Positions 1-9,438 of a stretch of DNA of 64,000 nucleotides are shown here, one piece after another. The position numbers and the translations under genes were made by a program. This DNA is from Nocardia sputorum (GTDB lineage: Bacteria; Actinomycetota; Actinomycetes; Mycobacteriales; Mycobacteriaceae), in assembly GCF_027924405.1 (NCBI RefSeq), contig NZ_AP026978.1, positions 1,364,001-1,428,000 of the forward strand, given 5' to 3'. The first letter of the stretch is position 1. Every line of letters begins with the position of its first letter. The notes beneath the pieces are model-generated. The model had not been told where the DNA came from, did not search any database, and saw only the letters and a list, made by a program, of their open reading frames with translations.

Positions 1-22
1 CGACCTCTCCGGGCGCGCCCGT

Positions 23-694
23 TCACTTGCCAGGCAATGGTTTTCGCGGGTCGATGGCGATGCCCAGATCGCGGAGCCGGTTGTCGATGAGCAGCCAGCA
101 TTCGGTGGTCAATCGGTCGACGAGAGCGGTCTCGGTGGTGTCCTGGTGTTCGAGCCACCAGCGCACCGAGGCGTCGACCAAGCCGAGCAGTGCGACCACC
201 ACGCGGTCCGCGGCCAGCGGATCGGCCCCGAATTCCGGCAGGTAGCGCGCCGCCGCCGCGGAGATCTCGGCGGCGAAAGCGCTCCCGCCGACGCGCGGCT
301 CGTTGCGCCCGCGCCGGTAGTCGCGTCCGACCAGGAACCGATAGAGATTGGGATGTTCGGCGGCCCACCGCACATGCTGGGCCAAGGGCGCGCGGATGAT
401 GTCCAGCGGCGTGCCGTCCACCGCCAGTCGCGCGCGAATCCGTTCGGTCAGATCGTGGTGCGCGTGCCTGGCCACCGCGAGGTCGAGTTCTTCCTTGCTG
501 GCGAAGTGCCGGTAGACGTGCGTGCGGGCCAATCCGGCCCGGTCGGCGATCCGGCCGGTCAGCGCGTGCGGCCCGTCCTCTTCGATCGCCGCGATCGCGG
601 CTTGCACGATGGCGCGGCGGCGCTCCTCGCGGCCGGGCCTGGTGCTGGTGGCACGCCGTGCGTCGGCGGTGTCCACCCAAGGTTGTCGTGCCAC
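23..694 (-). CDS. TetR/AcrR-family transcriptional regulator
   Basis: A 223-residue one-domain-plus-ligand-pocket repressor. The N-terminal helix-turn-helix spans about residues 25-70 and includes the typical GLARTHVYRHFASKEEL recognition segment; the rest is an alpha-helical ligand domain. It is transcribed away from the acyl-CoA dehydrogenase at 806, and the 111-bp gap between them carries two identical-looking palindromes, so it most likely represses that gene and itself. The ligand is inferred to be an acyl-CoA or related lipid only from the neighbour. Family certain, target likely, ligand unknown. Confidence 0.9.
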   Translation of the reverse strand: MARQPWVDTADARRATSTRPGREERRRAIVQAAIAAIEEDGPHALTGRIADRAGLARTHVYRHFASKEELDLAVARHAHHDLTERIRARLAVDGTPLDIIRAPLAQHVRWAAEHPNLYRFLVGRDYRRGRNEPRVGGSAFAAEISAAAARYLPEFGADPLAADRVVVALLGLVDASVRWWLEHQDTTETALVDRLTTECWLLIDNRLRDLGIAIDPRKPLPGK

Positions 695-725
695 GGCGCT
701 CAGCGTATCGGCCGGTCGACTTCGT

Positions 726-767
726 GGTACACCTTGTACCCGGCAGGCACTTGGTACACACTGTACC
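726..767. promoter_or_regulatory. Tandem TetR-type operators
   Basis: Two perfect dyads of the form GGTACA-N3-TGTACC lie at 726-740 and 753-767, 27 bp (about 2.5 helical turns) apart, between the divergent TetR gene and the acyl-CoA dehydrogenase. Both arms are exact in both copies. Position and symmetry make them the likely binding sites of the adjacent TetR protein. This is inference from sequence; no binding is shown. Confidence 0.8.
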
Positions 768-805
768 CGTAACTGTCGGTATCAGACTTTTCGCAAGGAC
801 ACCCG

Positions 806-1951
806 ATGACGACCTACCGGTCCGCCTGGCTCGACGACGACTTGGACGCCCTGCGCGAGCTCGCCCGCTCGTTCTTCGCGAAGGAGTTGACGCCGAACAT
901 CGACAAGTTCATCGAGCAGCACCACGTCGACCGCGAGTTCTGGAACAAGGCGGGCGCGCTCGGCCTGCTGTGCGCGTCGATCCCGGAGGAGTACGGCGGT
1001 GGCGGCGGCACCTTCGCGCACGAGGCCGTCCTCATCGAGGAGCAGGCCAAGGCGTTCGACACCTCCTGGGGGGCCACGCTGCACAGCGGCATCGTCGCGC
1101 ATTACCTGCTGCACTACGGCACCGAAGAGCAGAAGCGGCAATGGCTGCCGAAGATGGCCAGCGGCGAGGTCGTCGGCGCGATCGCCATGACCGAGCCCGG
1201 CACGGGCTCCGACCTGCAGAACGTGAAGACCAAGGCGATCCGCGAGGGCGACGAGTACGTGGTGAACGGCTCCAAGACCTTCATCACCAACGGTAGCCAG
1301 GCCGACCTCATCATCGTCGTCGCCAAGACCGACACCAGCGAAGGCGCGAGCGGCATCTCGCTGATCCTGGTGGAGGCCGACCGCGCGGGCTTCCGGCGTG
1401 GCCGGGTGCTGGACAAGGTGGGCCAGAAGGGGCAGGACACCTCCGAACTGTTCTTCGAGGACGTCCGGGTCCCGGTCACGAACCTCCTCGGTACCCAGGA
1501 AGGCCAGGGATTCGTCCAGCTGATGCAGCAGCTTCCGCAGGAGCGGCTGATCATCGCCGTCGGGTCGGTGGCTGGAATGGAAGCCGCGCTGGAGGTGACA
1601 CTGCGCTACACCAAGGAGCGGCACGCTTTCGGCAAGCCGCTGTTCGCGTTCCAGAACACCAAGTTCACCCTCGCCGAGGCGGCCACCGAGACGCGGGTGG
1701 CCCGCGTCTTCCTGGACGACTGCATCATGCGGCATCTGCGCGGGGAACTGGACATCCCGACCGTGGCCATGGCCAAGTGGTGGACCACCGATCGCGCCAT
1801 GTCGGTGGCCGACGAATGCCTTCAGCTGCACGGCGGCTACGGCTACATGACCGAGTATCCGATCTCGCGGATGTGGACCGACAGCCGCGTGCAGAAGATC
1901 TACGGCGGCACCAACGAGATCATGAAAGAGATCATCGCCCGTAGCCTGTGA
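806..1951 (+). CDS. Acyl-CoA dehydrogenase
   Basis: A 381-residue flavoprotein of normal family length that introduces the alpha,beta double bond in an acyl-CoA and passes electrons to ETF. It shows the FAD/substrate signature AMTEPGTGSDLQ near residue 130 and the C-terminal segment KIYGGTNEIMKEI, whose Glu is in the position of the catalytic base in many family members. ATG at 806 follows AAGGA by 6 bp. It is probably controlled by the divergent TetR protein through the paired palindromes just upstream. Chain-length preference cannot be read from sequence. Confidence 0.93.
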   Translation: MTTYRSAWLDDDLDALRELARSFFAKELTPNIDKFIEQHHVDREFWNKAGALGLLCASIPEEYGGGGGTFAHEAVLIEEQAKAFDTSWGATLHSGIVAHYLLHYGTEEQKRQWLPKMASGEVVGAIAMTEPGTGSDLQNVKTKAIREGDEYVVNGSKTFITNGSQADLIIVVAKTDTSEGASGISLILVEADRAGFRRGRVLDKVGQKGQDTSELFFEDVRVPVTNLLGTQEGQGFVQLMQQLPQERLIIAVGSVAGMEAALEVTLRYTKERHAFGKPLFAFQNTKFTLAEAATETRVARVFLDDCIMRHLRGELDIPTVAMAKWWTTDRAMSVADECLQLHGGYGYMTEYPISRMWTDSRVQKIYGGTNEIMKEIIARSL

Positions 1952-1965
1952 CCCGCGGAGCCGAC

Positions 1966-1988
1966 GGTGTTGGCAAACTGCCAACACC
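1966..1988. terminator. Hairpin between acyl-CoA dehydrogenase and thioesterase
   Basis: A perfect inverted repeat with 10-bp arms (GGTGTTGGCA and its complement) and a 3-nt loop starts 15 bp after the acyl-CoA dehydrogenase stop codon. There is no T-tract, so it may be a weak terminator, an mRNA-stabilising stem or an operator for the downstream thioesterase. Confidence 0.45.
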
Positions 1989-2094
1989 CTGTCGGCGCGC
2001 GGCCCCGAGGCTCTACGCTTCGGTGACGTCCACCGAGGTGGTCGTGGTCAGAGACAACGAGGTGCCGGCCACCCGGCGTGAAGGGACGGTTGCG

Positions 2095-2559
2095 ATGAGC
2101 GACGTCGAGACTCCTCCGTTCAAGGACATCGTCAACGGAGCACTGGAATTCACCATTCCGATCGCACACAAGATGGGCGTGCAGGCGGTGGAGGTGCGGC
2201 GCGGTTTCGCGGCGACATCGGTCCCCGTCGAGGGCAACGGCAACCACTTCGGCGTGATGTACGCCGGTGTGCTGTTCACCGTCGCCGAGATCCTCGGCGG
2301 CGCGATCGCGGTCGCGACCTTCGACAACTCGGCGTTCTATCCGCTGGTGAAGGACCTGCGCATCGCCTTCCGCAAGCCGGCCAAGACCGCTGTGCGGGCG
2401 GAGGCGTCGCTGTCGGACGAGGAGATCACACGCATCGCCGCGGAGGCGGGGGAGAACGGCAAGGCCGACTTCACGCTGCGTGCGGTGGTCACCGACGCCG
2501 ATGGTGTGGTCGTGGCGGAAACCGAGGGCCTCTACCAGTTGCGGGCGCACGGAAAGTAG
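2095..2559 (+). CDS. Hotdog-fold thioesterase-like protein (DUF4442/YiiD type)
   Basis: A 154-residue single hotdog-fold protein. The central helix segment (HFGVMYAGVLFTVAEILGG) is where PaaI/DUF4442 proteins place their substrate-binding residues, followed by beta strands running to the C-terminus. It probably hydrolyses or binds acyl-CoA. The ATG at 2095 is chosen because GAAGGGACGG sits just upstream; an open frame continues further 5' but would run through the hairpin. It is downstream of an acyl-CoA dehydrogenase, consistent with acyl-CoA handling. Substrate unknown. Confidence 0.75.
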   Translation: MSDVETPPFKDIVNGALEFTIPIAHKMGVQAVEVRRGFAATSVPVEGNGNHFGVMYAGVLFTVAEILGGAIAVATFDNSAFYPLVKDLRIAFRKPAKTAVRAEASLSDEEITRIAAEAGENGKADFTLRAVVTDADGVVVAETEGLYQLRAHGK

Positions 2560-3476
<917 letters not shown>

Positions 3477-3496
3477 CGCGTCACAGCCTAAGCGCT

Positions 3497-3537
3497 ACCG
3501 GCGCCTACCGCGAATCGCGGTAGGCGCCGGTGCTATT
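3497..3537 (+). terminator. Intrinsic terminator of the rpf gene
   Basis: A long perfect stem, with arms of about 16-17 bp at 3497-3513 and 3515-3531, is followed by GCTATTTTC. It starts about 20 bp after the Rpf stop codon. Confidence 0.85.
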
Positions 3538-3699
3538 TTCGGCGACTCGGCCTGTCGTCGAATATTCGTTTATCGCCGCAATGGGGCCGGCCATCGGAAT
3601 CCGATAATCCGTCCCGAATTGCGATTCACCGAAAGCGGATTCGGGGCTCCGTTTCGTATACCGAGAGCCGGCGCGATGGTCGCTGTGCGGTAACGGTGC

Positions 3700-4440
3700 T
3701 CACGCACGCCACAGCTGGTCGCCGGCGCGGGACAGCACGATGTTCGGCACCACGGCGTTGCGCGACAACCGGGTGATCGCCAGTACCATCTCGGCGATGT
3801 CGCCGGTGGTGAGCATGGCGGACCGGTCGAGGACACCCCGCTTCCAGGCGGTCATGTCGGTGTCGACATAGCCGGGAGACACCGCCGTCGCGCTGACACC
3901 GTTGCCGGACTCCTCCAGGGAGACCGTCTCGCACAGCGAGATGAGCGCCGCTTTGGTGGCTCCGTACGCGGCGAGGCCCGCCTCCCCGGCGACACCGGTG
4001 ATCGAAGCGAGCGCGACGATCTTCGCGCCCCGCTCGCGGTCGGCGTCCGCGCTCTTGCGCAGCAGCGGCAGCGCCGCCTGGATGAGGGTCAGCGGCGCGC
4101 GGAAATTCACGTCCAGCATGCGCTCGTATGCCTTCGCGGGCAGGTCGGCCACGGCGCCCGCCGTGCCGGTGCCCGCGCTCAACACCAGCGCGTTCATCCC
4201 GCCGAAGCGTTCCTCGTGGGCCCGCACCAGGGTGCGTACCTGATCGAGGTCGTTCATGTGCGCGGCCACCGTCTGCACGTCCGCTCCGGTTTCGGCACGT
4301 AGACGCGCCGCGGTCTGCGCGAGGGTGTCGGGCGTGCGCGCGGCGAGGGTCAGGTGATAACCCTCGCCGGCCAGGCGGCGCGCCACCTCCGCGCCGATGC
4401 CGCGGGATCCGCCGGTGACCAGCGCGGTACGGGTGCTCAT
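3700..4440 (-). CDS. Short-chain dehydrogenase/reductase
   Basis: A 246-residue classical SDR. The cofactor motif TGGSRGIG lies near the N-terminus, with the catalytic Tyr-Lys pair in YGATKAA and the NAG-like segment replaced by SAGTG. The ATG at 4440 is used because it overlaps the stop codon of the upstream thiolase (ATGA), indicating translational coupling. With a thiolase it could reduce a 3-ketoacyl or related intermediate. The substrate is not determined. Confidence 0.85.
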   Translation of the reverse strand: MSTRTALVTGGSRGIGAEVARRLAGEGYHLTLAARTPDTLAQTAARLRAETGADVQTVAAHMNDLDQVRTLVRAHEERFGGMNALVLSAGTGTAGAVADLPAKAYERMLDVNFRAPLTLIQAALPLLRKSADADRERGAKIVALASITGVAGEAGLAAYGATKAALISLCETVSLEESGNGVSATAVSPGYVDTDMTAWKRGVLDRSAMLTTGDIAEMVLAITRLSRNAVVPNIVLSRAGDQLWRA

Positions 4441-5606
4441 CCGAGGCGTTCGATGATCGTCGCGTTGGCCAGGCCGCCCGCTTCGCACATCGTCTGCAGG
4501 CCGTAGCGGCCGCCGGTCTGTTCCAGATGGTTGACCAGTGTCGCCAGGATGCGGGTGCCGGACGCGCCCAGCGGGTGACCGAGGGCGATCGCGCCGCCGC
4601 GCGGGTTCAGCTTCTCCGGATCGGCGTTCACTTCCTGCCGCCAGACCAGCGGCACGGGCGCGAATGCCTCGTTCACCTCGTAGGCGTCGATGTCATCGAT
4701 GCTCAGCCCGGCGCGGTCGAGCACTTTGCGGGTTGCGGGAATCACTGCCGTGAGCATGAGCAGGGGATCGTCACCCACCACGGCGAACGAGTGGAACCGG
4801 GCGCGCGGGCGCAGGCCCAGTTTCGCCGCCGCCTCCTCGCTCATGATCAGCGCGGCCGAGGCCCCGTCGGTGAGCGGCGAGGAATTGCCTGGAGTGATCG
4901 ACCACTCTATCTCGGGGAAGCGTGCGGTGTACTGATCGTCGACGAAGGCCGGTCGCAGCTTCGCGAGGCTTTCGCCGGTGGTGGCGGGCCGGATGGTCTC
5001 GTCGGCGGTCAGCGTGCCCGCCGCGACCAGTTCGTTGTCGAAACCTCCCCGCGCCGCGGTCTCGGCGGCGAGCCGATGCGAGCGGGCCGCGAACTCGTCC
5101 AGCGCGGTGCGGTCGAACTTCCACCGGGCGGCGATCACCTCGGCCGCGATGCCCTGCTGGATGAGGCCGTCCGGGTAACGGTGGGCGAGCGGGCCGCGGT
5201 TGGCGTCTTTGCCTTGGCCGTTGGAGAACATCGGCGCCCGGCTCATGGATTCCACACCACACGCGATCGCGATGTCGTAGGCGCCCGCGATAACGCCTTG
5301 CGCCGTGAAGTGCGCGGCCTGCTGGCTGGACCCGCACTGCCGGTCCACCGTGGTGGCGGGCACCGACTCGGAGAAACCGGCGGCCAGCGCGGCGGTCCTG
5401 CTGATGTTGAACGCCTGCTCCCCGCTCTGTGTGACGCATCCGCCGACCACGTCGTCCACGAGGGCGGGATCGAAGTCGTTGCGGGCGACGAGTTCGGCGA
5501 GCACGCCTGCCAGCAGGGTGGCCGGATGCACCTCCGACAGGCCGCCGCCTGCCTTGCCTTTACCGGACGGTGTGCGGACCACATCGACGATGACGGCGGA
5601 CCTCAT
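4437..5606 (-). CDS. Acetyl-CoA C-acyltransferase (thiolase)
   Basis: A 389-residue thiolase of standard length. The nucleophilic Cys is in DRQCGSSQQ near residue 90; the His of GGAIALGHPLGASG and the second Cys in MCEAGG complete the active site. The last motif usually reads CxGGG/CEGGG, so CEAGG is slightly divergent but seen in acyl-CoA thiolases. It acts in beta-oxidation or in condensation of acyl-CoAs. It overlaps the downstream SDR by 4 bp (ATGA), forming a two-gene operon behind the AAGTTAAC repeats. Confidence 0.92.
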   Translation of the reverse strand: MRSAVIVDVVRTPSGKGKAGGGLSEVHPATLLAGVLAELVARNDFDPALVDDVVGGCVTQSGEQAFNISRTAALAAGFSESVPATTVDRQCGSSQQAAHFTAQGVIAGAYDIAIACGVESMSRAPMFSNGQGKDANRGPLAHRYPDGLIQQGIAAEVIAARWKFDRTALDEFAARSHRLAAETAARGGFDNELVAAGTLTADETIRPATTGESLAKLRPAFVDDQYTARFPEIEWSITPGNSSPLTDGASAALIMSEEAAAKLGLRPRARFHSFAVVGDDPLLMLTAVIPATRKVLDRAGLSIDDIDAYEVNEAFAPVPLVWRQEVNADPEKLNPRGGAIALGHPLGASGTRILATLVNHLEQTGGRYGLQTMCEAGGLANATIIERLG

Positions 5607-5624
5607 AGCCCTCTCCGATCAGCT

Positions 5625-5654
5625 AAGTTAACTTCGATTCTCGGTTAAGTTAAC
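5625..5654. promoter_or_regulatory. Repeated AAGTTAAC operator upstream of the thiolase
   Basis: The 10-bp palindrome AAGTTAACTT (5625-5634) and a second copy AAGTTAAC (5647-5654) are spaced 22 bp apart, about two helical turns, directly upstream of the thiolase start. In this GC-rich genome such an AT-rich repeated palindrome is likely a regulator site overlapping the promoter. The cognate regulator is not in the immediate neighbourhood. Confidence 0.55.
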
Positions 5655-5867
5655 ACAGATTCGCCAGGTTGGGCCATGCCGGGCCGGGTGTCACGCCGGT
5701 TTCGGCGGCGGGGAGGTCTCGGCGAGTTCGTCCAGCACATCCGGACGGCCGTCGGAATCGGATCGGGCCCTACCGCGTCGAGCGACGCGCCCGACCGATC
5801 GCGGCTTCGCCGGAGCGAATCGCTGCGACCGGGACGCGCCGCCGAACTCGAGTGACGCGAACGGGTG

Positions 5868-6566
5868 TCAGGCTGCCGACAAGCGCAGCATCGAGCGCGC
5901 CCCGCGCTGGAACTCGAACTCCACGTCGGCGACTTCGGACCGAATTCCGCTGGAGCGCAACTCGTTTCGAACATGATCCAGCAGGTCGTCCAGCTGTCCG
6001 CCGGCATGGTCGACGAGCGGGAACACCCGGACCTCCCGGCGGCTCAGCCGCGTCAGTTCCCGCAGTGCGGCTACATGGAAGTCGAAATCCAACCGGTCGG
6101 CGTAGGTGAACAGCAGATGCGAGCTCAGCACCAGATCGAAGGCCCGATCGGGGAAGTCGAGTGCGGGCAGGGCGCCGAATCGGTAGCGCGCCGGGTTGAC
6201 GCGCAGATCATCGGCGAACCGGCCCGCGGCGGTCTTCCGCATCTCGCGGTGGCCGTGGAGATCGCCGTAGAAACCCCAGACGTAGTGGTCGGCGGCGGCT
6301 GTCGTGTGCGACGTGCTGTGGTCGAGTTCCGCGGCCGCCAAGGCGGTCAGCTCCGCGGCGGGCAGGCGATAGACCGGATCGACCGCGACCACCCGTGCGC
6401 CGAGCGCGGCCGCCTCCACCGCGAAACTGGCCGCACCGCCGGGGCAGTCGAGGATATCGCCGCGCAAGTCGTCGTCGGTGAGCGCGAACATCGCCCGGTA
6501 CTCGTCCAGCGATCGACCGGTCAGCAAGTAGCCGCCCGCGTCGATCGACTCGTGCTCGTCTCCCAT
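5868..6566 (-). CDS. SAM-dependent methyltransferase (class I)
   Basis: A 232-residue protein with a Rossmann-type methyltransferase core. Motif I is ILDCPGGAASFAVEAAALG near residue 40, an acidic loop VVAVDP follows, and the post-motif segment FDLVLSSHLLFTY is near residue 150. Substrate is unknown. It stands alone, between the thiolase operon and the PucR gene. Standard length for stand-alone family members. Confidence 0.75.
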   Translation of the reverse strand: MGDEHESIDAGGYLLTGRSLDEYRAMFALTDDDLRGDILDCPGGAASFAVEAAALGARVVAVDPVYRLPAAELTALAAAELDHSTSHTTAAADHYVWGFYGDLHGHREMRKTAAGRFADDLRVNPARYRFGALPALDFPDRAFDLVLSSHLLFTYADRLDFDFHVAALRELTRLSRREVRVFPLVDHAGGQLDDLLDHVRNELRSSGIRSEVADVEFEFQRGARSMLRLSAA

Positions 6567-6615
6567 GCGTCGGACGGTAACCGCGACCGCCGCGCGGGGC
6601 GAGCGAGTTTTCCCG

Positions 6616-7863
6616 CTAGGGCTTTCCGCCGCCGGTCGGTCGGCCCGGATACAGGCGCTGAATCGTCAGCGCGGCCGCCAGCAGCCGCGAGTCGTGCGGA
6701 TCGGTGGGATCGGCCCCGGTGAGTTCGGCGATGCGGCGCAGGCGATAGCTGAAGGTGTTGGGATGCACGTGGATCTCGGCGGCCGCGGCTTTGCGGTCGG
6801 AGCCGTGGCGCAGGTGCGCGTCGAGCGCGTCGAGCAGGTGCGGGCTGTCCAGGATCGGGGCGATGCGCTCGGCCAGCCGCGCGCGAGCGGTGCCCGGTCT
6901 GGTGAGCTGGTATTCCAGCAGCAGGTCGTCGAGCTGGTAGACGCCCGCGGGCCTGCCGAGCAGCCGTGCGAGCTCGGCGAGGTCGGTGGCTTCCTTCGCG
7001 GTCTGCGCGATGGCGTCCTGCGGCACCGCGGGATATTCGGCGAGGAACACCGGTATGCCGAAGTGCTCGGTCAGTTCGGCGGCCAGTCCCGCATAGCGCG
7101 CGTCGTCGAGTTCGGTATCGGAACCCGTGGGCAGCAACGCGATTCCGGTCCAGCCGTCGAAGGTGGCCAATGCTTTGGTGCCCGCGAGGGCGTCCAACGC
7201 GCGGTGCAGAAGGCGGATGCGGCGGCGTCCGACCAGTGTCGCGACCGTGCTCGGCTGGTCATCGGGCCGGATGTGGATCGCCAGCACCGTGTAGTGCTCG
7301 GCCAGCGTGGTGTCCGCCCGCGCCGCCAGTTCCTCGGCGGGCAGCCCGTGCAACAGCGCGGAGCACAGCGCGCGGCGCGCTTCCCGCTCGGCGTTGTAGA
7401 TGGACTGCTCGACCTCGGTGTAGGTCTCCACGACCGTGATGTTGATCTGCATGAGCAGGTCGAGCAGGCGGCTGCCGATCACGACGAGGTCGTCGAGTTC
7501 GTCGCGGGACGCCAGCGCGGCCGCCTCCTGGAGCACCGACTGCGCGGAACCGTGAATGGCTTCGATGAGCAGGGGCAACGGAAACCGGTCCTCGGCGTGC
7601 CGTTCGGCCACCGGGGCGACGAACGTCGCGACCTCGGATTTGGTGAAGCTGCGCTGTTCCCCGATCGCTTGGAGCACCGCGCGGCCGCACGCGTAGATCG
7701 CCGGAAGCACCTCGGCGGTGAAATGCCCCTCCGGCAGGTCGGCGGCGGGCGGGGTGGTGCCCAGGCCCGCGGCGAGCATGCGCTCGGCGATCTGCGGCCA
7801 GCGGGTGAGCAGCCGGGCGACGAGCGGGGCGTCTCCGGTCACCGGGGACAACACGACGGACAT
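6616..7863 (-). CDS. PucR-family helix-turn-helix regulator
   Basis: A 415-residue regulator with the PucR layout: a long N-terminal sensory region, a central GGDEF-like domain, and a C-terminal HTH (about residues 345-400) with the typical DRKAAAAEIHVHPNTFSYRLRR-type recognition segment. The ATG at 7863 begins MSVVLSP; a longer frame upstream lacks support. It is divergent from the secreted lipase at 8129 across 265 bp, so it may control that gene. Ligand unknown. Confidence 0.85.
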   Translation of the reverse strand: MSVVLSPVTGDAPLVARLLTRWPQIAERMLAAGLGTTPPAADLPEGHFTAEVLPAIYACGRAVLQAIGEQRSFTKSEVATFVAPVAERHAEDRFPLPLLIEAIHGSAQSVLQEAAALASRDELDDLVVIGSRLLDLLMQINITVVETYTEVEQSIYNAEREARRALCSALLHGLPAEELAARADTTLAEHYTVLAIHIRPDDQPSTVATLVGRRRIRLLHRALDALAGTKALATFDGWTGIALLPTGSDTELDDARYAGLAAELTEHFGIPVFLAEYPAVPQDAIAQTAKEATDLAELARLLGRPAGVYQLDDLLLEYQLTRPGTARARLAERIAPILDSPHLLDALDAHLRHGSDRKAAAAEIHVHPNTFSYRLRRIAELTGADPTDPHDSRLLAAALTIQRLYPGRPTGGGKP

Positions 7864-8128
7864 GGGCCGATTGTTTCCGACCACAGAATCCCGGGGCAAG
7901 GTCGTCGGCGCGGCCGCGCGAATTTTGGCTCGCACGCCAAAATTCCGGCGGAAATCTTCTCCTCGAGGTGCAGTGACATCGCTGCGGCGAGCGCTCTACA
8001 TTCGGAAAGCGGCTGGCGCATATGGCCCTGATCACATCTGTCTCCAAATGTGGCGCGGAAGACATTTCGTGGCGGTGCACGATTTCACCGCCCGCCGCGT
8101 TCGTTCGGCGCGAATGGAAGTGAACTGG

Positions 8129-9271
8129 ATGTTGGCAATGACGCACAACGCTCGGCGGGCGATTCTGGGAGCCGCGATGATCGCGGGCCTGACCATGGCG
8201 ACCGCGCTGGGCGGCGGGGCGGCGCAGGCGGAGATCGAACCGACCCAGCGGGCCCTCGCCGAGTACATCAGCGCGGGCTTGACGCCCGCGCCGGACGGCA
8301 GGCAGCCGCGCGCGATCGTGGACACCGGCAGTTCGTCGGGATGGGCGACCAGCGTCGCCTCCGACGCGTCCGGCGAAGGCCCGGAGATGTCGGCGTATCT
8401 GGCCGCCTTCGCCTACGGGCTGACCCATCCCGACGCGGCCCCGCCCGGCGCCAACCGCTGGAACTGCGCCCCGACCGCCGAGCACCCGCGTCCGGTGGTG
8501 TTGCTGCACGGCACCTGGCTCAACGCCTACGACACCTTCGCCTCCCTGTCGCCGCGCCTGGCGCGCGCCGGGTTCTGCGTGTTCGCCTTCAACTACGGGC
8601 GATCGGGCCTGCTGGAGGGCGGCGGGCTGGGACCGATCCTGCCCGGGCGCTTCGGCGTCGGGCCGATGGAGGATTCGGCGGGGCAGCTGCGGGACTTCGT
8701 CGACCGGGTACTGGCCGCGACGGGAGCGCAGGCCGTGGACATCGTCGGCCACTCCCAAGGCGGCACGATCGCCAACCACTATCTGAAATTCGACGGCGGC
8801 CAGGGCAAAGTGGGCGAATTGGTGAGCTTGGGCGCCACCCATCACGGCACCTCGTTGCTGGGCATCGCGACACTCGGCCGGATCATCAACAACCTCGGCG
8901 TGAATATCCTCGGGTTCTACGAGCCGCTGGTCGGCATCGCGAATATCCAGCAGGCGGCGGGCTCACCGTTCTACGCCGGCCTGAACGCGCAGGGCGACAC
9001 GGTGCCGGGCGTCGCCTACACGGCCATCGGTTCGCGGCACGATGAGATCACCAACCCGTACCAATGGACGTTCTTGCAGGCGGGTCCGGACGCGACGGTG
9101 GACAACGTCACGCTGCAGGACGGGTGCGAGCAGGATATGTCCGATCACCTCACGATGATGTACTCGCCGCGGGCGGCATCGATCGTGCTGCACGCGCTGG
9201 ATCCGGTCGGGCATCCGGCGCTGGAATGCACTTTCAATCCGTGGATGATCGGCGGTAACGGCGGCTTCTGA
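8129..9271 (+). CDS. Secreted lipase/esterase (class 2 lipase type)
   Basis: About 380 residues. It has a signal peptide (HNARRAILGAAMIAGL, ending near GGAAQA) and an alpha/beta-hydrolase domain. The oxyanion segment is VVLLHGTWLNAYDTF, the nucleophile elbow is VGHSQGGTIANHYL, and a downstream HHGTSLLG segment and C-terminal DH supply likely acid/base residues. It probably hydrolyses glycerides or esters outside the cell. ATG at 8129 is preferred because GGAAG lies 8 bp upstream; ATG at 8138 is also possible. It is divergent from the PucR regulator. Confidence 0.85.
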   Translation: MLAMTHNARRAILGAAMIAGLTMATALGGGAAQAEIEPTQRALAEYISAGLTPAPDGRQPRAIVDTGSSSGWATSVASDASGEGPEMSAYLAAFAYGLTHPDAAPPGANRWNCAPTAEHPRPVVLLHGTWLNAYDTFASLSPRLARAGFCVFAFNYGRSGLLEGGGLGPILPGRFGVGPMEDSAGQLRDFVDRVLAATGAQAVDIVGHSQGGTIANHYLKFDGGQGKVGELVSLGATHHGTSLLGIATLGRIINNLGVNILGFYEPLVGIANIQQAAGSPFYAGLNAQGDTVPGVAYTAIGSRHDEITNPYQWTFLQAGPDATVDNVTLQDGCEQDMSDHLTMMYSPRAASIVLHALDPVGHPALECTFNPWMIGGNGGF

Positions 9272-9438
9272 GCCCCGTTGTCACTGCATCGGCGCGAGAA
9301 TCCGCGACCGTCTAATTGGTGCCGGGGACAATTCTTTTCCGGCCGCGACATTGCTTGGGTGGAATACGGGCATCTCGCGCCGTCACCGGCGCGACGGTGC
9401 CCGTCAGCACGGCCGTGCCGTCGGAAAGGGAGAACAGG

